From Phorcus lineatus (Eukaryota > Mollusca > Gastropoda > Trochida > Trochidae): a DNA stretch of 64,000 nucleotides. Position 1 is the first letter of the stretch. Each line of letters opens with the position of its first letter. The notes beneath the pieces are model-generated. The model was given only the letters and a program-made list of their open reading frames with translations. It searched no databases and had not been told where the DNA came from. Below are positions 37,901-49,625 of this stretch, in pieces. A program made the position numbers and the translations under genes. Location: positions 46,339,877-46,403,876 of the forward strand of contig OV121081.1 of NCBI GenBank assembly GCA_921293015.1. The letters run 5' to 3'.

Positions 37901-40624
37901 AAGTGTTTGTCCGACAGCAAATGCTTGGTGGAGTCAGAATATGAGGCGCGGAAAGGCGGAAAGCATATTTGTAAGCGAGGGATTCATCATGCGACGAATT
38001 TAGGCATCACGAAGCTGGGTGAAGACATATGCTACGATACTGACGACGAGGCAGAGACCACGCGCAGAGAACCGAGTTAGTGTATTTACTTATGATTAGT
38101 AAAACGTCCTTCAATACCTATACTTACTCTAAAACAAATAATCTAAGATTTATATCCAATATTTAAGAAAAACATATAAAACTAAACAAATGAGGATTAC
38201 TTCATTTCATCTTCTTTATTGCAAGACTGCCACGTTTTGGTGTAAATGCTAACACCGTTATCAAGCAATTGAGGTAACCGCGTCATAAACATGTTGGCAT
38301 TTCTACCGAAACGTCGCACTCTTGCAATAAAGAAATTAAAAATCAATATACCGCTTCCACATGCATCTAGACACCTTCTTAATGGCTCTCATTGAAGATC
38401 GTATAATACTGCTTGATATCATACTTATGTACTTTTGATGTGGTCTTGAGTTTGTTATAAGATTTGAATGTCCATCAACTTGTAAGAAAGTCGTTTACCT
38501 GCATATTAACAATGGACTTTGGACGTCGTGAGGCTACAGTGGGTCAAAATACAACAGATAACCAAGATGATCTGACTACCACAAAGTATTGGAGTCTGTT
38601 ATTTCATTGTCCCTTTTCAAAATAATGATTTACATAATTGCCTGTTATATTTCAGATAAGTTTAAAGTCGCTGAGCAACCTCAACCCGTTGCTGGTGAAA
38701 GGTTCAATATTCAGACGGGACAAACATTCCTAACCAACAGAAGACCAAAGCTGGACAAGTTACCACCATCGGGTCTTCCACCCCTTCGAAACAAGAGAGG
38801 TCTTCAGAAACTCCGAGACGATCAGTTAGCTCGTCACTCTGAGCTTCGCCGAAAGAGGCTTATCTGCAATCAGGAAGTCCGTGACCGTCAAGTCGATCAC
38901 AGAGAAGTGAATGCTTCATGAAGGAAAATGAAACTCAACATTTCAGATCACTAAAAATGTGAGAAAATATTACTCAAAATTAAAAAAAAAAGTTTTTGAA
39001 TGCCTCAGTATTTAGTTTATTCATCTATGATGTGCTTTGCAAATACAAATATTCCTTGAAGACTTTGGAGACTTGAATGAGTTTACCACGATAATAGGGT
39101 TACCACGATAACAGGGTCACTAGCCATACCCTTTATCAAGTCATATATGTGCTGATTCATAAATTATAGGCATACATTTGAAAAATGTATTAGTTCATTC
39201 CAATTATTATGACTTTGTATACGAAACATTACTATCACATAATGTAGAATATCAAAATATTTCATATTCGTAAATAGTTATTTTTATTATAAATATTCAC
39301 TTCTTGCTTTGCTCTGGTATTCCGTTTGACATAAACTTTTTTATTATTATTTTTTTTTCATTTTAGTTTGTGAGGAACCAAGAAGGAAACTATAGGCAGA
39401 GAAAGGTTTGTTTTTTCATGATACATGGTTATATTAATGTAATGTTATATCTTATATATTGCCCTATATATTTGATTTGGACAATAACATATAGCATATT
39501 GGCATATTTAAAAAGCATCTTCAACAGAATTAACCTAAATGAAGTTAAGATATATGTTTTCGTTAATAGTGACTATATCTAAAATTATGATCCTGTTTGC
39601 AGAGGTTTCTACCGCTGGATGTACCAGAGATTCCCACCAAAGTCCGCAAACAATCGAAAATACCAATTCCTTCTACCGCCTCCAAAATCAAGCCAGCGTC
39701 TTCAAAACTACCTGCACCTGCAAGATCTAAAGTCAAGTCTGCATCTGCATCAGCCAAGAAATCGGCCAAGACATCTTCCAAGCCTGCATCGGCCAAGACA
39801 TCTGCCAAGCCTACATCTACCACCTCGGAACTAACACCTGAAAGCTTGTTGAAAGTCCAGGTAACCTATTATCAGTTTTAATTTCTCACATCTGTGAGTA
39901 GTAAGTTGCTTTCAATTGTTATATGTGTAAGTTTTAGGAATTAATTATCATGTACACATGTTATTGTATATGATATTTCTCAACAAAGACGAGTGTCAAA
40001 TCAATTATCCCAGCTCATAATCAATTGTGACATCGAATTGATTAATGCAAACCTTGGTCAGTACATTACCATTACCAACATCTGATTCTTGAATTTTTTG
40101 TATTTATTTTGATATTACAATTGCAGAAGTACATTGACGGTTTGGACGAGGTAGCGAAAAGGGAGCTACTGACTAAGATGATCTTGCGGGATGACACAGC
40201 ACTTCAGACAGCAGTATCAGCCTTTGATGATCCGGATCCCCAGCCCCCTGCAGACCAAGCTCCAGTTAGGTGGTGTCATTGTGGGAATTGCAAGCCAATG
40301 CCCACAGAAGCCGAGAACAGGTGTTGTGTAAAGAGGGGAGGACAGTGTGTTACAACTAAAGAAAAGTTCAATCGTGTTGTTATGGATGAAGATGTTCTCG
40401 ACGCAGCCGGAGCCTACAGGAACGATTTATATGCCTACGACCATGTGAGAAATAATCGTATGTTTCGACACACAGCATACAGACAATTCATCCTGATGAC
40501 ATACGGTGTTTTGCGTGCTGGACAAAGGAAAGTTGTCCCTTCATGCGTGGTTTTAGCAATCAGACAACGTTACCCCTCTACAGATGGACAATACACAGGC
40601 TTTCGTTCAGCGCCTCTTATTTAA
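34968..40624 (+). CDS. P2X7-type cysteine-rich ballast-domain protein without a channel
   Basis: Seven exons join in phase: 34968-35024, 36170-36203, 37575-38075, 38656-38906, 39367-39405, 39603-39860 and 40127-40624, giving 545 residues. The first 380 residues are polar and probably disordered. They include an acidic stretch (DICYDTDDEAETTRREP) and an Ala/Ser/Lys-rich stretch with repeats of the type KxSAKTSxKPxSAKT. The final exon carries a helical lead-in (DEVAKRELLTKMILRDDTAL). It then has the module seen at the C-terminus of vertebrate P2X7 receptors: WCHCGNC, CC, GGQCVTT, a histidine-tyrosine HTAYRQF block, PSCV, and the terminal RQRYPSTDGQYTGFRS. In P2X7 this cytoplasmic domain binds zinc and a guanine nucleotide. 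No P2X transmembrane or ectodomain exon is visible, so it should be an intracellular protein. The start ATG immediately follows an acceptor-like AG, so an additional 5' exon may exist. Two donors (GTTAGT, GTGAAT) are weak but needed for frame. Confidence 0.83.
35715..35812. repeat. Short fold-back element, copy 2
   Basis: TCTCCCAAAAGAGGTAGCTC pairs with GGAGCTACGTCTGTTGGGAG around a loop near 35765. It resembles 34660-34745. It lies in the first intron of the ballast-domain gene. Confidence 0.55.
36866..37340. mobile_element. Uninterrupted copy of the TTAA-flanked miniature element (reverse orientation)
   Basis: From CCGCTCCGTGATTT on the left to TCACGGAGTGGCTCTTTAAC on the right, the sequence matches the reverse complement of the element at 6862-7696, minus its 350-bp nested insertion. 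The right end keeps TTAA and the left end has decayed. It sits in the intron before the 501-bp exon of the ballast-domain gene. Confidence 0.8.
38211..38335. repeat. Diverged copy of the 82-bp palindrome
   Basis: CTTCTTTATTGCAAGACTGC with CACGTTTTGGTGTAAATGCT is mirrored by GCATTTCTACCGAAACGTCG and ACTCTTGCAATAAAGAA. The arms are about 50 bp with several mismatches and a 20-bp loop. It lies in an intron of the ballast-domain gene and is homologous to 23344-23513. Confidence 0.8.
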
Positions 40625-40949
40625 TTTGTTATGTTCAAACAAAGAGTAGCCAAAAATAGATGTGATCCATCAAATATAATTGAATCCAGTACATGGATAT
40701 TTTATCATGCACAACAAATGTGATAAAATGGTATTCTAGAAGTTGGTAGTACAGTGAAGACAAGACATTTTATGGAGTGTCAACTTTTTTATTTATTCGT
40801 ATGTATATAAGAATAGAATCTTCATTTGTATATATGTATTAATCTTCATATGTATATAAGAATAGATTATTCAAAGGACTTGCATATTCTTACAAAGTTA
40901 ATGATTTTTTCTGTGTACGTATATATATTTATTCACATCTCCTATGTGT

Positions 40950-40986
40950 AATAAAACCACAACATCTAAATATATCAATAAATAAA
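40950..40986 (+). terminator. Polyadenylation signals of the ballast-domain gene, overlapping the convergent gene's 3' UTR
   Basis: AATAAA occurs at 40950-40955 and twice more at 40977-40986, about 330-360 bp after the stop. On the opposite strand AATAAA at 40933-40928 can serve the convergent gene, whose stop is at 40988. If both are used, the two transcripts end within a few tens of bases of each other and overlap antisense. Confidence 0.55.
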
Positions 40987-40987
40987 G

Positions 40988-43225
40988 CTAGCATACACTG
41001 TCCTGAGCTAGATTTACAGGTCCTGTTGAATTCTTCACTAATTCTACAATAGAATGTACAAAGGCTATACATTTCTTTGAAGATATTGCATCCAGGTAAT
41101 CCTCGCCGCTGTCAAGACCAGGCATAGGCTCGTTGTCATCCATGTCGGGCAGTGACATATTAAGGAAGTCATCTTGGCTGCTGATGCTGTCGATGCTCTC
41201 CCCAAGGGTGGCACTGTAAATATGATAATAAATTCACCATTTTGAATTCAATAGGTATTATTAATATTATTACAGTCTTATTACTATAGGGTGGGGATTG
41301 CATAATCTGTGATAAGAGTTATCAAAATTAATATGCATTCAACAAAGAATGTATTCTAAAAAGTTTAACTTCCTTACAGAAATTGTTTCAGGGAAAAGGG
41401 GAAAATTACAAACATGAGTCTCCTCCATGCCATTCCCCCCAAAAAAATCAGCTTTCCTATGCCCATATTTGAGCAAATAGTCATTACCGGTATTTGATGG
41501 TATTTGGTAAAATCCTTATTCAGTGTGACATTTTAATGTTTATTCTTATGTGCTCAGAGAACAGCATAAATCACATACCTGGTCAAATTGACAGCATCAT
41601 TCAACTCTTCCAAGGGTGAAGCTAGGTTGTGGTCAGAGAGATCTTCAAACTGTCTGTTGTAAAGGAAAATATATTTCTATATTAATCATATGCTCATAAA
41701 AAAAAAAATTAATTCATATAATCATGTGTGAGAAATTTTTAATGAAAAATTTCTTGATGTGGGATAAGTATATCCACATGCAGAATCTATGTGAATTCAT
41801 GTGAACAATACAATTGACAATAGGAATATTTCCAGATTTGTAACATAAACATACTCATTGCATGATGTAGGAACATCGTCAGTTTGCATGTCACTGGTAG
41901 GAGAACTCGGCATAGATATCAATGACAGATCTGAAAATTAGAAATCATTAGGTGATCATTAGGTAATATAATCATGTATGGCCATATATAGATTCATAAA
42001 AAATTAATTTCTGTCAAGGGCATAGAAACAGAATTTCTGTAATAAACATCTCCATGTTCATACTTTCTGTAAGGACCATAAACTAAATCATAAATTGGGA
42101 GGTAATTCAGAGGTAATTACTGAGATCTGTTGAAAATAATAAACTGAACAAAAGCAACAAAGCTCTGATAGTATCAATGAACGCTCTGACATCTAAACAA
42201 AACTCTGGTGTTGTGAACAAGGCCGAAGGCCCTGACATCATCAAACAATGCTTATATGACATAATTGATGGGAGTGAAATATATCCTCAGCAAATCTCAG
42301 ATATTCATAACTGTTTAAAATTAATGTTATTGATATATGCTTGATATCAGGAAAGACCTCTCTAGCATCTATATTGTATTTTATACCTTTGAAAATGTCA
42401 ATACCCACCAGCAACATTTCATATGATATCCAAATCTCGGTTTTTCTGAGGTGTGCTCACTGTTGGGAGCTTGAGACATTCTTGTTGGGGGGTTCTGTCC
42501 CACGGATCCCCCAGCATCTCAGGTGCTGGCAGGTCTGTTTTGGAACTGCAAATTACAACAATAATTGAATCAGTTAGTATACATATATGGACTATAAGGA
42601 AAAGGACATGAAAGACATTCAGTTTCATCAATATTATCAAAGTTGGAGATGATAAGCTCTAAAATGCTAAACAATATATGCCAGCATTAAAATTGAATTC
42701 TTACAATAATACTTGAATTATATTTATTTATTCGTTTCAATTAGTATTACTTATGGCTGAAATAAAATTATGATATATATGAACTTCAAATGTGTATTTC
42801 CTTACTATGCAGTAATAATTTTGGTTGAACCTATCTTTTCAATGCCCATCAAATTTTGACAACTACTGTACAGTACAGTTCCCTTCATTTTTTTCAAAAA
42901 CAGTCACTCCTTTATGAAATCATGGAATTGACATGTTGATAAAAGCAATTTCATCCAGAGAAATAACCATGTTTATATTAGCCTATCATGTGAACAACAG
43001 TAAAAACAGTTGTACTTACTTGCAGTCACATGTCAACTCATGGTTGTCAAGCAAATGCTTTGCCAGTTCAAAGTCCGTAAATTTCAGTGCCGATTTCAGG
43101 TCTTTCCATTTTTGAGCAAGGTCTCCCAAATAAATCCGCTTGGCATTTCTCTCTTGTTGTCGTCTCGCAGGCGAATTTCCATCGTACTTTCGCGGTCGCC
43201 CTCGACTTCGCACAACTTCACTCAT
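40988..43225 (-). CDS. Unrecognised protein with AT-hook-like N-terminus and acidic C-terminus
   Basis: Exon 1, 43225-43020, encodes MSEVVRSRGRPRKYDG, then a basic stretch with RNAKRIYLGDLAQKWKDLKS and AKHLLDNHELTCDC. RGRPRK is an AT-hook core. The WxxLKxxL...FAKxLLD pattern resembles N-terminal regions of uncharacterised metazoan DNA-binding proteins (recollection, low certainty). A candidate exon 2 runs 42545-42461 (PEMLGDPWDRTPQQE). Exons 41930-41855, 41653-41579 and 41213-40988 join each other in perfect phase and encode an acidic, serine-rich segment ending LAQDSVC and TAG. The junction from exon 2 to 41930 does not keep frame with any donor I can find. Either a small exon is missed, or exon 2 belongs to another transcript. 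The combination suggests a nuclear regulator, by inference only. It is divergent from the next gene and convergent with the ballast-domain gene. Confidence 0.5.
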
Positions 43226-43810
43226 AGTAAAACTCTTCTTTTTTAAGAAAGATATCTAAGTTACTTCACATAAAGTTTTTAATGTACGGAAAACTGCAGC
43301 ACTGTGAGTAATTTGGAGTGCGATAGTCTGGACGAATCTTTGTTTATATTGGGAAGCCGGAGCGAAGCCACTTTTCTCCTCAGTGTCATATTGATTGAGC
43401 TTAGCCATTTGAGATGTCATAATTAGTTATGCAAACATTATTTACATTATTAATCCCCAACAATCAAAACATCCAAGTAACTACAAGGTTACTACAACGC
43501 AGATCAATCATGCAGCGGACAACAATCTAATGGCCGCCATGATCGCAATAGAGTTAAGCCCCTTGGTAGTGCTGGTCAGTGGCTTCGATTGTTTTCGCTA
43601 TTTTTTTCAGTTTGAAGGACGGATTACAACTAATTACCAAACATGAAAAAGTTGTAAACACAGAAAATAGAAAACAAATCGAATATATAAAAAAGTTACG
43701 TGTCGCGTGCAAAAGGGAATTCCCTCCCGAATATTTGTGGAACAGAAAATACCCGGTCGAACTGGCCGTTTAAGAACAAATATAGACATGCGCAATCGAA
43801 ATCTGGGAGC
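43226..43810. promoter_or_regulatory. Likely bidirectional promoter between two small genes
   Basis: The start codons at 43225 (-) and 43811 (+) diverge. GGCCGCCAT at 43532-43540 is the reverse of the YY1 core ATGGCGGC, a motif common at promoters. No TATA box is evident. The 5' UTRs must lie in this interval unless upstream exons were missed. Confidence 0.45.
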
Positions 43811-45651
43811 ATGTACCAGCCAATGACAGCAGATGTTTGGGGGCGGGCTGAGAAGAGACGTGGCCGAAACTATCAACTGCCAGACAAGCTGGATATCGGT
43901 ACACAGGAGGATGGCTCAAAACTTGACAGAGATCTCTCCAGGATAAATGCATGTAGAGGTAAAGGGACGTTTTAGAAATTCAATTAGATAAAACACGACC
44001 CTTTTCATATTCAACGACCCAAACGTAATCTAATATTTAGTTTTGGAATTTATTTCTACAAATTGGTGAAGTCCAAAAGAAAGTTAAGGAAAAGAACAAA
44101 ACAATTAGTCCTTCTATAGAAAAATGGCAACCTGGTTCCTGGGCTTCGTTCCGCTTGCGCTTCATTCATGACTGAACATTGGATACCAAACTTCAATCTT
44201 CACTTTATTCTGATTGCTTTGCACGAATTCGAAAAGCATGCTATTTTATCCGCGAGTCCCCTACAATGCCTTGATATTCATAAATACAAATACTTTTATC
44301 GCTTAAGATTATTCATGGCTGTTTAAAGCTGGATGTATTAAGACAATTGACCTTGAAGCCAGGTTTTCAAACTCAACTTTTCCTTCATCCGGGTATTGCC
44401 ACTTTTGCTCGAGTTGAAGTCATTTTATGCGATGTTTCAAATTTAGCGATAAGAAGCATTACTCATGATTTATGTCAGACTCATGCAGTAGCTTTGCAGA
44501 AACAAATGCTGCTGAAGCCGTATGAAAAAGTGACAGTTAAGAAATGGATTATTGTTTGTATTTACCCCCGGCTTTAAGAAACCGTTGCGATAATTGCATG
44601 CCTCATGCCCATGTATTGGTTAATTTCAGCTGCATCTCCGAGGTCAATGTGCACAGTGTCCCCACAGGTTGGCTCAGAACGCGACCCCCTGGAGGGTCTA
44701 GATGATCTGCTTGCTGATATAGAGAGAAGCTTTGGGGAGAGGGGACATGCTGGTATGAATTAGACAGTCTTGGCAATAATTTTTGGTATCGCGTTTGTTT
44801 CAATGTTTTTTGTGAGCTAGCTTTTAGATCATCAGACCTGGGAAGTCAGATAGGCTTATGAGATGGCCCGTTGTCCATCATTCGTAAACTTTACAGATTT
44901 ATTACTTATCCTCCAAAACTGCTGCACCCGAAATGCTGACATTTTAATGGTGATGTAGATAATTCGAATTTTTACATTTGGGACTGCCTCCTCAAATATG
45001 AGTAACAGAAGTCAGAAAGTGGAGGTAGGATTTTGATGAGGAATGATATTTGTGCAGATTTAAAGCATGTTTTTAGTCGTTTTTAAATATAAACAGTGCT
45101 TACAAAGAGTATTTCTACAAGATATACAAGAGCAAAATTTAAAAGCGTGTAAATGAATAAAATCATATGGTTATTCCCAAACTTATATATTTTTAAAGAA
45201 AGTGTTTCGATATAAGCCGATATGTTTTTATCGACTTTCTTCCAATTTTAAGACACCCTCTCTAATGCGCTGACACTTGACAATTTTGGTGATGTATATC
45301 ACATTAGGAACTAACTTATGTTAGTCTTGAACATCAACAATACATATGCCGATGAGCTACAAAGCTCAAGGCTCTATTTTTAGAGCAGAGTATGTCATTC
45401 TGTTCTTCTTCTTCAATTGTCTTTTGTTTTTTTAAACGATACCATTTTGTTGATTAAATTCAGAATCTAACCCAGAAGCTCCCGACGATTCATTTTGGAA
45501 CATCATTGCTCCTGACAGCGATGAGAGTCAAGGTTTGGGGGCAAAGAAGCAGCGTAAAGCAGGAAGGAGGGGTCGCACGAAGCAAGAAGAGCTGCAGAAA
45601 GATGTTGATATCATGGACAAGTTATTGGACGAGTTGGCACGCCCATTTTAG
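43811..45651 (+). CDS. Unrecognised small acidic protein (152 residues)
   Basis: Three exons join in phase: 43811-43958, 44630-44752 and 45464-45651 (TAG 45649). The start is the first in-frame ATG (MYQPMTADVWGRAEKRRGRN) after a stop at 43688. Exon 2 encodes GLDDLLADIERSFGERGHAG, and exon 3 encodes DDSFWNIIAPDSDES, a basic patch KKQRKAGRRGRTK that could be a nuclear signal, and a helical end QKDVDIMDKLLDELARPF. Strict phase agreement over three exons and good donors and acceptors argue for a real gene. There is no signal peptide or membrane segment. I do not recognise the family, and no function is proposed. Confidence 0.62.
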
Positions 45652-48579
45652 CTGTGATCTGGATAAAGAAATTACAAAGACCACGTTCTGTTCATTTTTA
45701 TTTTGTAAATAATTCATAAGGTGTGAGAAGTTAAAGTGACACTTAAAGATCGGGTGAAATGCCCTATGGTCCATTTCGGAATTCGTTAAAAGGGATTACA
45801 ATTTGACGTGGACTCAACTTTGAATTTCTGAAATCGGCCGCTATACAACATAATTACGGCTTTGTAATTTAATTGCCTAATTACGACCGGCGAGCAGAAC
45901 CTGAAAGGCCCTGTGGTCACTGAAGCGTGAATCTTTCGTGACGTGCTAGTTGGCATATCATCATTCGCTCGTTATGTAAAACAACACTAGCCGATAGTAA
46001 ATCTCGCAGTTAAACCGTCGGTTATACCTACTAAACGTTATCCAAACAACTCAAACCTTAAAGGAATCTATTGTTTAATTAATTGTCTGGAAATTTCTAT
46101 TTTTGCAAGCGCAAGACCCTGATTAAATACTATGCTGTGTGCCCTTTCCCACGGAATGTTTTTAAAAGTCACGACCCTGCGCCATGTTGTCTTAGTCATA
46201 AGATTGCGCTAACGCGTGAGATCCCGGAAGTATTTCTTACATAAACTGTGCTCACTTATTGGACATTATATTGAGGGATGCACCGGCATCCTTATTCTCA
46301 TAAAAATATAACCTTTATTAAGTTTTAACGCATAATGTCCTACAGGGATTCAGAAAGTGAGATATCATTATCTATCGAATGTGTCTCATCATGTTCAGAA
46401 TCGCTAATTTCAATTGACGGGTCCGATACTTTTCCTTACTTATATAAGCCAAATGACAGTTAGAGTGGCACAGAAACAGAAGAGACGACAAGCAATCAAA
46501 ACGGAGACAGATTGAACAACATCGACCGGAATTTCTTTTGGCATTTTCAATTTAATTTTTAGGCTTTTACAACAAAACTAAGAATTTACTATTAATGCAA
46601 AATTGCATTAGACTGATTATTTTAAAAAAAGAATTCCCCAGTATATTTATATATTTTTTGAGTAAACAGAAAATGAAATTGAATGTATTATTGACCATGG
46701 ATTATTTGAAAATGATATCCATATTTTTATGTATTGTGGCGTTCACACAATTTTCTAAATGTAATGTAGGCATGTAGTGTATGATGAATGAGACATTATT
46801 GTTGATATCGTCGTAAGAATAGCTAAGTGGAAGTCAAATCCTATCACATTTGTAGGTCATACATCATAAATGTACATCCAAAGATAATTTCCTGGGTCCC
46901 GTTGCACAAAACTCTTAGTTAGCCGTCACTAAGGTTAACCTTAAAGTTAAGATGTTCATCAATTACGACGTCTGCCAAATGTTGTCACAACAATCAAATT
47001 GGTTTAACAAGTTTGTTTGTCATTTATGACACACAGGTGGCCGTTATGTAATCCTATTGCATTCAATTTCAATTCTTGATTTAATGGTCTCTAATTATAC
47101 CTTTTGAATTTTAACGCCTTGGACCCGCCAAGCGGAATATATGTCCTGTCATAATGGCGTAACACTTGGCATTCGACTGGTACTTAGTTTATTGTCACGG
47201 CGTCCAGTCATTTTGAACCAATGAACTTGTAGAATATATATTCAACCAATAAATTAAGAGAAGGAGAATTGGCTCACGCACTTCTACGGACGATGACACA
47301 CATTTTAAAAAGTACATCGTGAATAACGGGAACCAACATTCTTTAGGATTATGTACATAGGATGTTTCTAACGCTTGCGCCAGGTATGTTTTCATGTCAT
47401 TTATTGTTAAATTCAAAGAGAGAGATATTGCAACACGGTGTGAGATGTTATACTAGATAAGAATATGATATGTGTTAGTTAAATACAAACGAATCATCTA
47501 ATAACTACTAAGTTGTCATGAAAGTGAAGTGAAACAAAATTATTTTTTCTATAGTCCTTAAAAAAGTTTCTACATTGTCTCCCGTTTATTACAAAAACCT
47601 TATTTTTTTCGAGACAATTTATAACTTCATATCGATAAATACATGTTGTAACACTACGTGATCTCCCATTGTAATTGGATCTCTCACCGACCAAGTTCTT
47701 CACCTTTTTGATATAAACCCACCAAAGAAAACCGCGTCCAAGGATTGTCACAGTCCAATTAAGATGGATTTGACGACTGAGAGGGAAAGTTGATATCATG
47801 AAGCCATTATATATCGTATTTTGGAATTCTTTCGGTCATGCTATTGCCTCTATTTTGCTGTTGAATTTGCTTAAAAATACAGAGAAAGTCAAAGGGCTGG
47901 ACTTTCAGCTGCCCACTAGCACGTCACACACTGGGCGTGGCTTCGAGTCATGCTTCGGTGATTTTGTGTAAGCGTTCGCCAGTCTCATTAGGCGGCTATC
48001 CAAAACAGGGTTTTAAAAGGTCTCCTAGTAGTCGAATTAAAGCGTATATTTTCTCATTTTTTTGGCTCTATTGATTCATATAAGTGAAGCGAATACAGAT
48101 ACTTATTTGTAATAATCAAATTCATGCGTTACTTCTCCTCTTTAACCTTTTAAACGAGTGTGAAAAAGGAAACCTATATTGTAAATTGCCTCTAGTCGTG
48201 CTTCATCAGTGAAAAGAAGTATTAAACCTGTTTATTGGCTGAAGTACACTAATTAAAGGCCGTAGACGAATCTAGGATTCCGTTTGCGGCCACAAGAGGG
48301 AATCTAAGATGGCCAACTCTGTCTTACTTTCTTTAATTGTAATATAGTCTTGCGCTTGTGATTTACGCATTTAGAAATGTGACCTCGGTGGGAAAACAAA
48401 TTATCTTCTCCATTGTATTAAAAGGTAATAGGCCTACCAACAGAACGATATTGTAGGACGAAGGGACATTCCGATTTGTAGTGTAAAGGTATGAAGGCAC
48501 AAACCGAACCGTTTATCGTGACTTCCGCTAGCCAATCTTGGTACTGTATGAAGACAGGGCGGATTGGTTTTACGATTAA

Positions 48580-48720
48580 GTTCACAGGGACGTGTATCTC
48601 TTAGTAATATCGTTAAAGAGACAAATGTGCCGATTTACCCTACCGTAAAGTAATAGGGTAGGGTCTATAGGATATATGTCTTTCTAACGCTATTTCTAAG
48701 CGATACACGTCCCTGTGAAC
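48580..48720. mobile_element. Compact 141-bp miniature element, CACAGGGAC family
   Basis: The termini GTTCACAGGGACGTGTATC and GATACACGTCCCTGTGAAC are perfect 19-bp inverted repeats. The interior has ACCCTACC...GGGTAGGGT. The termini are shared with 17339-17864 and the right half with 10450-10625. Confidence 0.85.
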
Positions 48721-49318
48721 TACCACGAATGTGACTGCATCTTCTGCACATGTTAAAGATTGTTAGATATTTTTAATTGAAAACAACTTATTGTAATATA
48801 TACTGAACTACAAAAGAAACGCGAATCAGGACGGTGTAGGAGACACTAAGTTTTAGTTACGTCAACAATTGTCTGCCCCTTTTTCTTTTAAGGGTCATTT
48901 TGAAACAAAGATATTTACATTTTGCCAACCACATCCCAATGTAATTCAGAAGTTGGAAGATTTCGTGTTTGTTTTGGCCTTCAATATATTTCACATTAGT
49001 CCCTTTCATCAATAACTATCAATGACATCTACTATTAGCACTCGGTATACTTCGTTCAGTCTAAGAGAGGATTAGTGTCTGAAATTCAAATTTCAGAGGA
49101 AAAGAAACTAATACGAATCTAAAAACTTTAAAAACAACAAATACTGTATCTGTATTTTCTTTTTGTATTTAGTTTTCCATTTTTTCACTTACTTGTTTTG
49201 ACTTGTTTTGGGTTGATTTAATAAGCATTGTAAGAATGAGATCAATGCACTAAGGGCGCCTAGTGGCAGCATAACTCGCACACTGTGAAGAGAGTTTAAA
49301 TAGTGACAACCAATAACC

Positions 49319-49625
49319 GAGGTGAGGTGATACGATTTGTACTTTAATGTCGCTTTCAAGAGTATTTCACTTATATCACGGCTGCTAGTATTATTGCAGA
49401 GAGAAAGCTAGCGTCTGCCTTGTGGGCATGCATCAAACTTGCGAGTATCGGCTTGGTTTAGCAAATCATGGTTGGTACTATGCAGAATTTCAGTGAAGCA
49501 TTGCCCCCAAACATTAATCCCTGTAGAACAGTTCTCTACAGCAAACAAAGTTGGCGGGATTCGAACCAAGGATTCTTTGATCCAAACGAGGAATGCGCTT
49601 ACCACTGCGCTAATCCGCCCCCAGT
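49319..49625 (-). mobile_element. tRNA-derived SINE, family A, fullest copy
   Basis: On the minus strand the head at about 49621-49552 reads as a tRNA-like unit. It has GGGGGCGGATTAGCG, an A box TAGCGCAGTGG, AAGCGCATTCCTCG, and a B box GGTTCGAATCC followed by CGCC. The body continues through TTTGGGGGCAATGCTTCACT and CTTTCTCTCTGCAATAATAC to a tail of CACCTCACCTCGG. Six shorter copies lie in the window, all in this orientation. Confidence 0.85.

Noticed and set aside
39563..39823. Long minus-strand open frame rich in Ala, Asp and Leu
   Set aside because: It is the antisense shadow of the Ala/Ser/Lys-rich exon of the ballast-domain gene.
46669..46776. A short open frame with a signal-peptide-like start (MDYLKMISIFLCIVAFTQFS followed by KC) and a possible donor GTAGGC
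   Set aside because: No partner exon with matching phase was found downstream, the donor is poor and the stop follows at once. It could be a first exon of an unseen gene but cannot be supported.
49552..49621. tRNA gene on the minus strand
   Set aside because: A and B boxes are present, but the unit is the head of a SINE with body and tail attached, and the acceptor stem does not close well. It is not called a tRNA gene.
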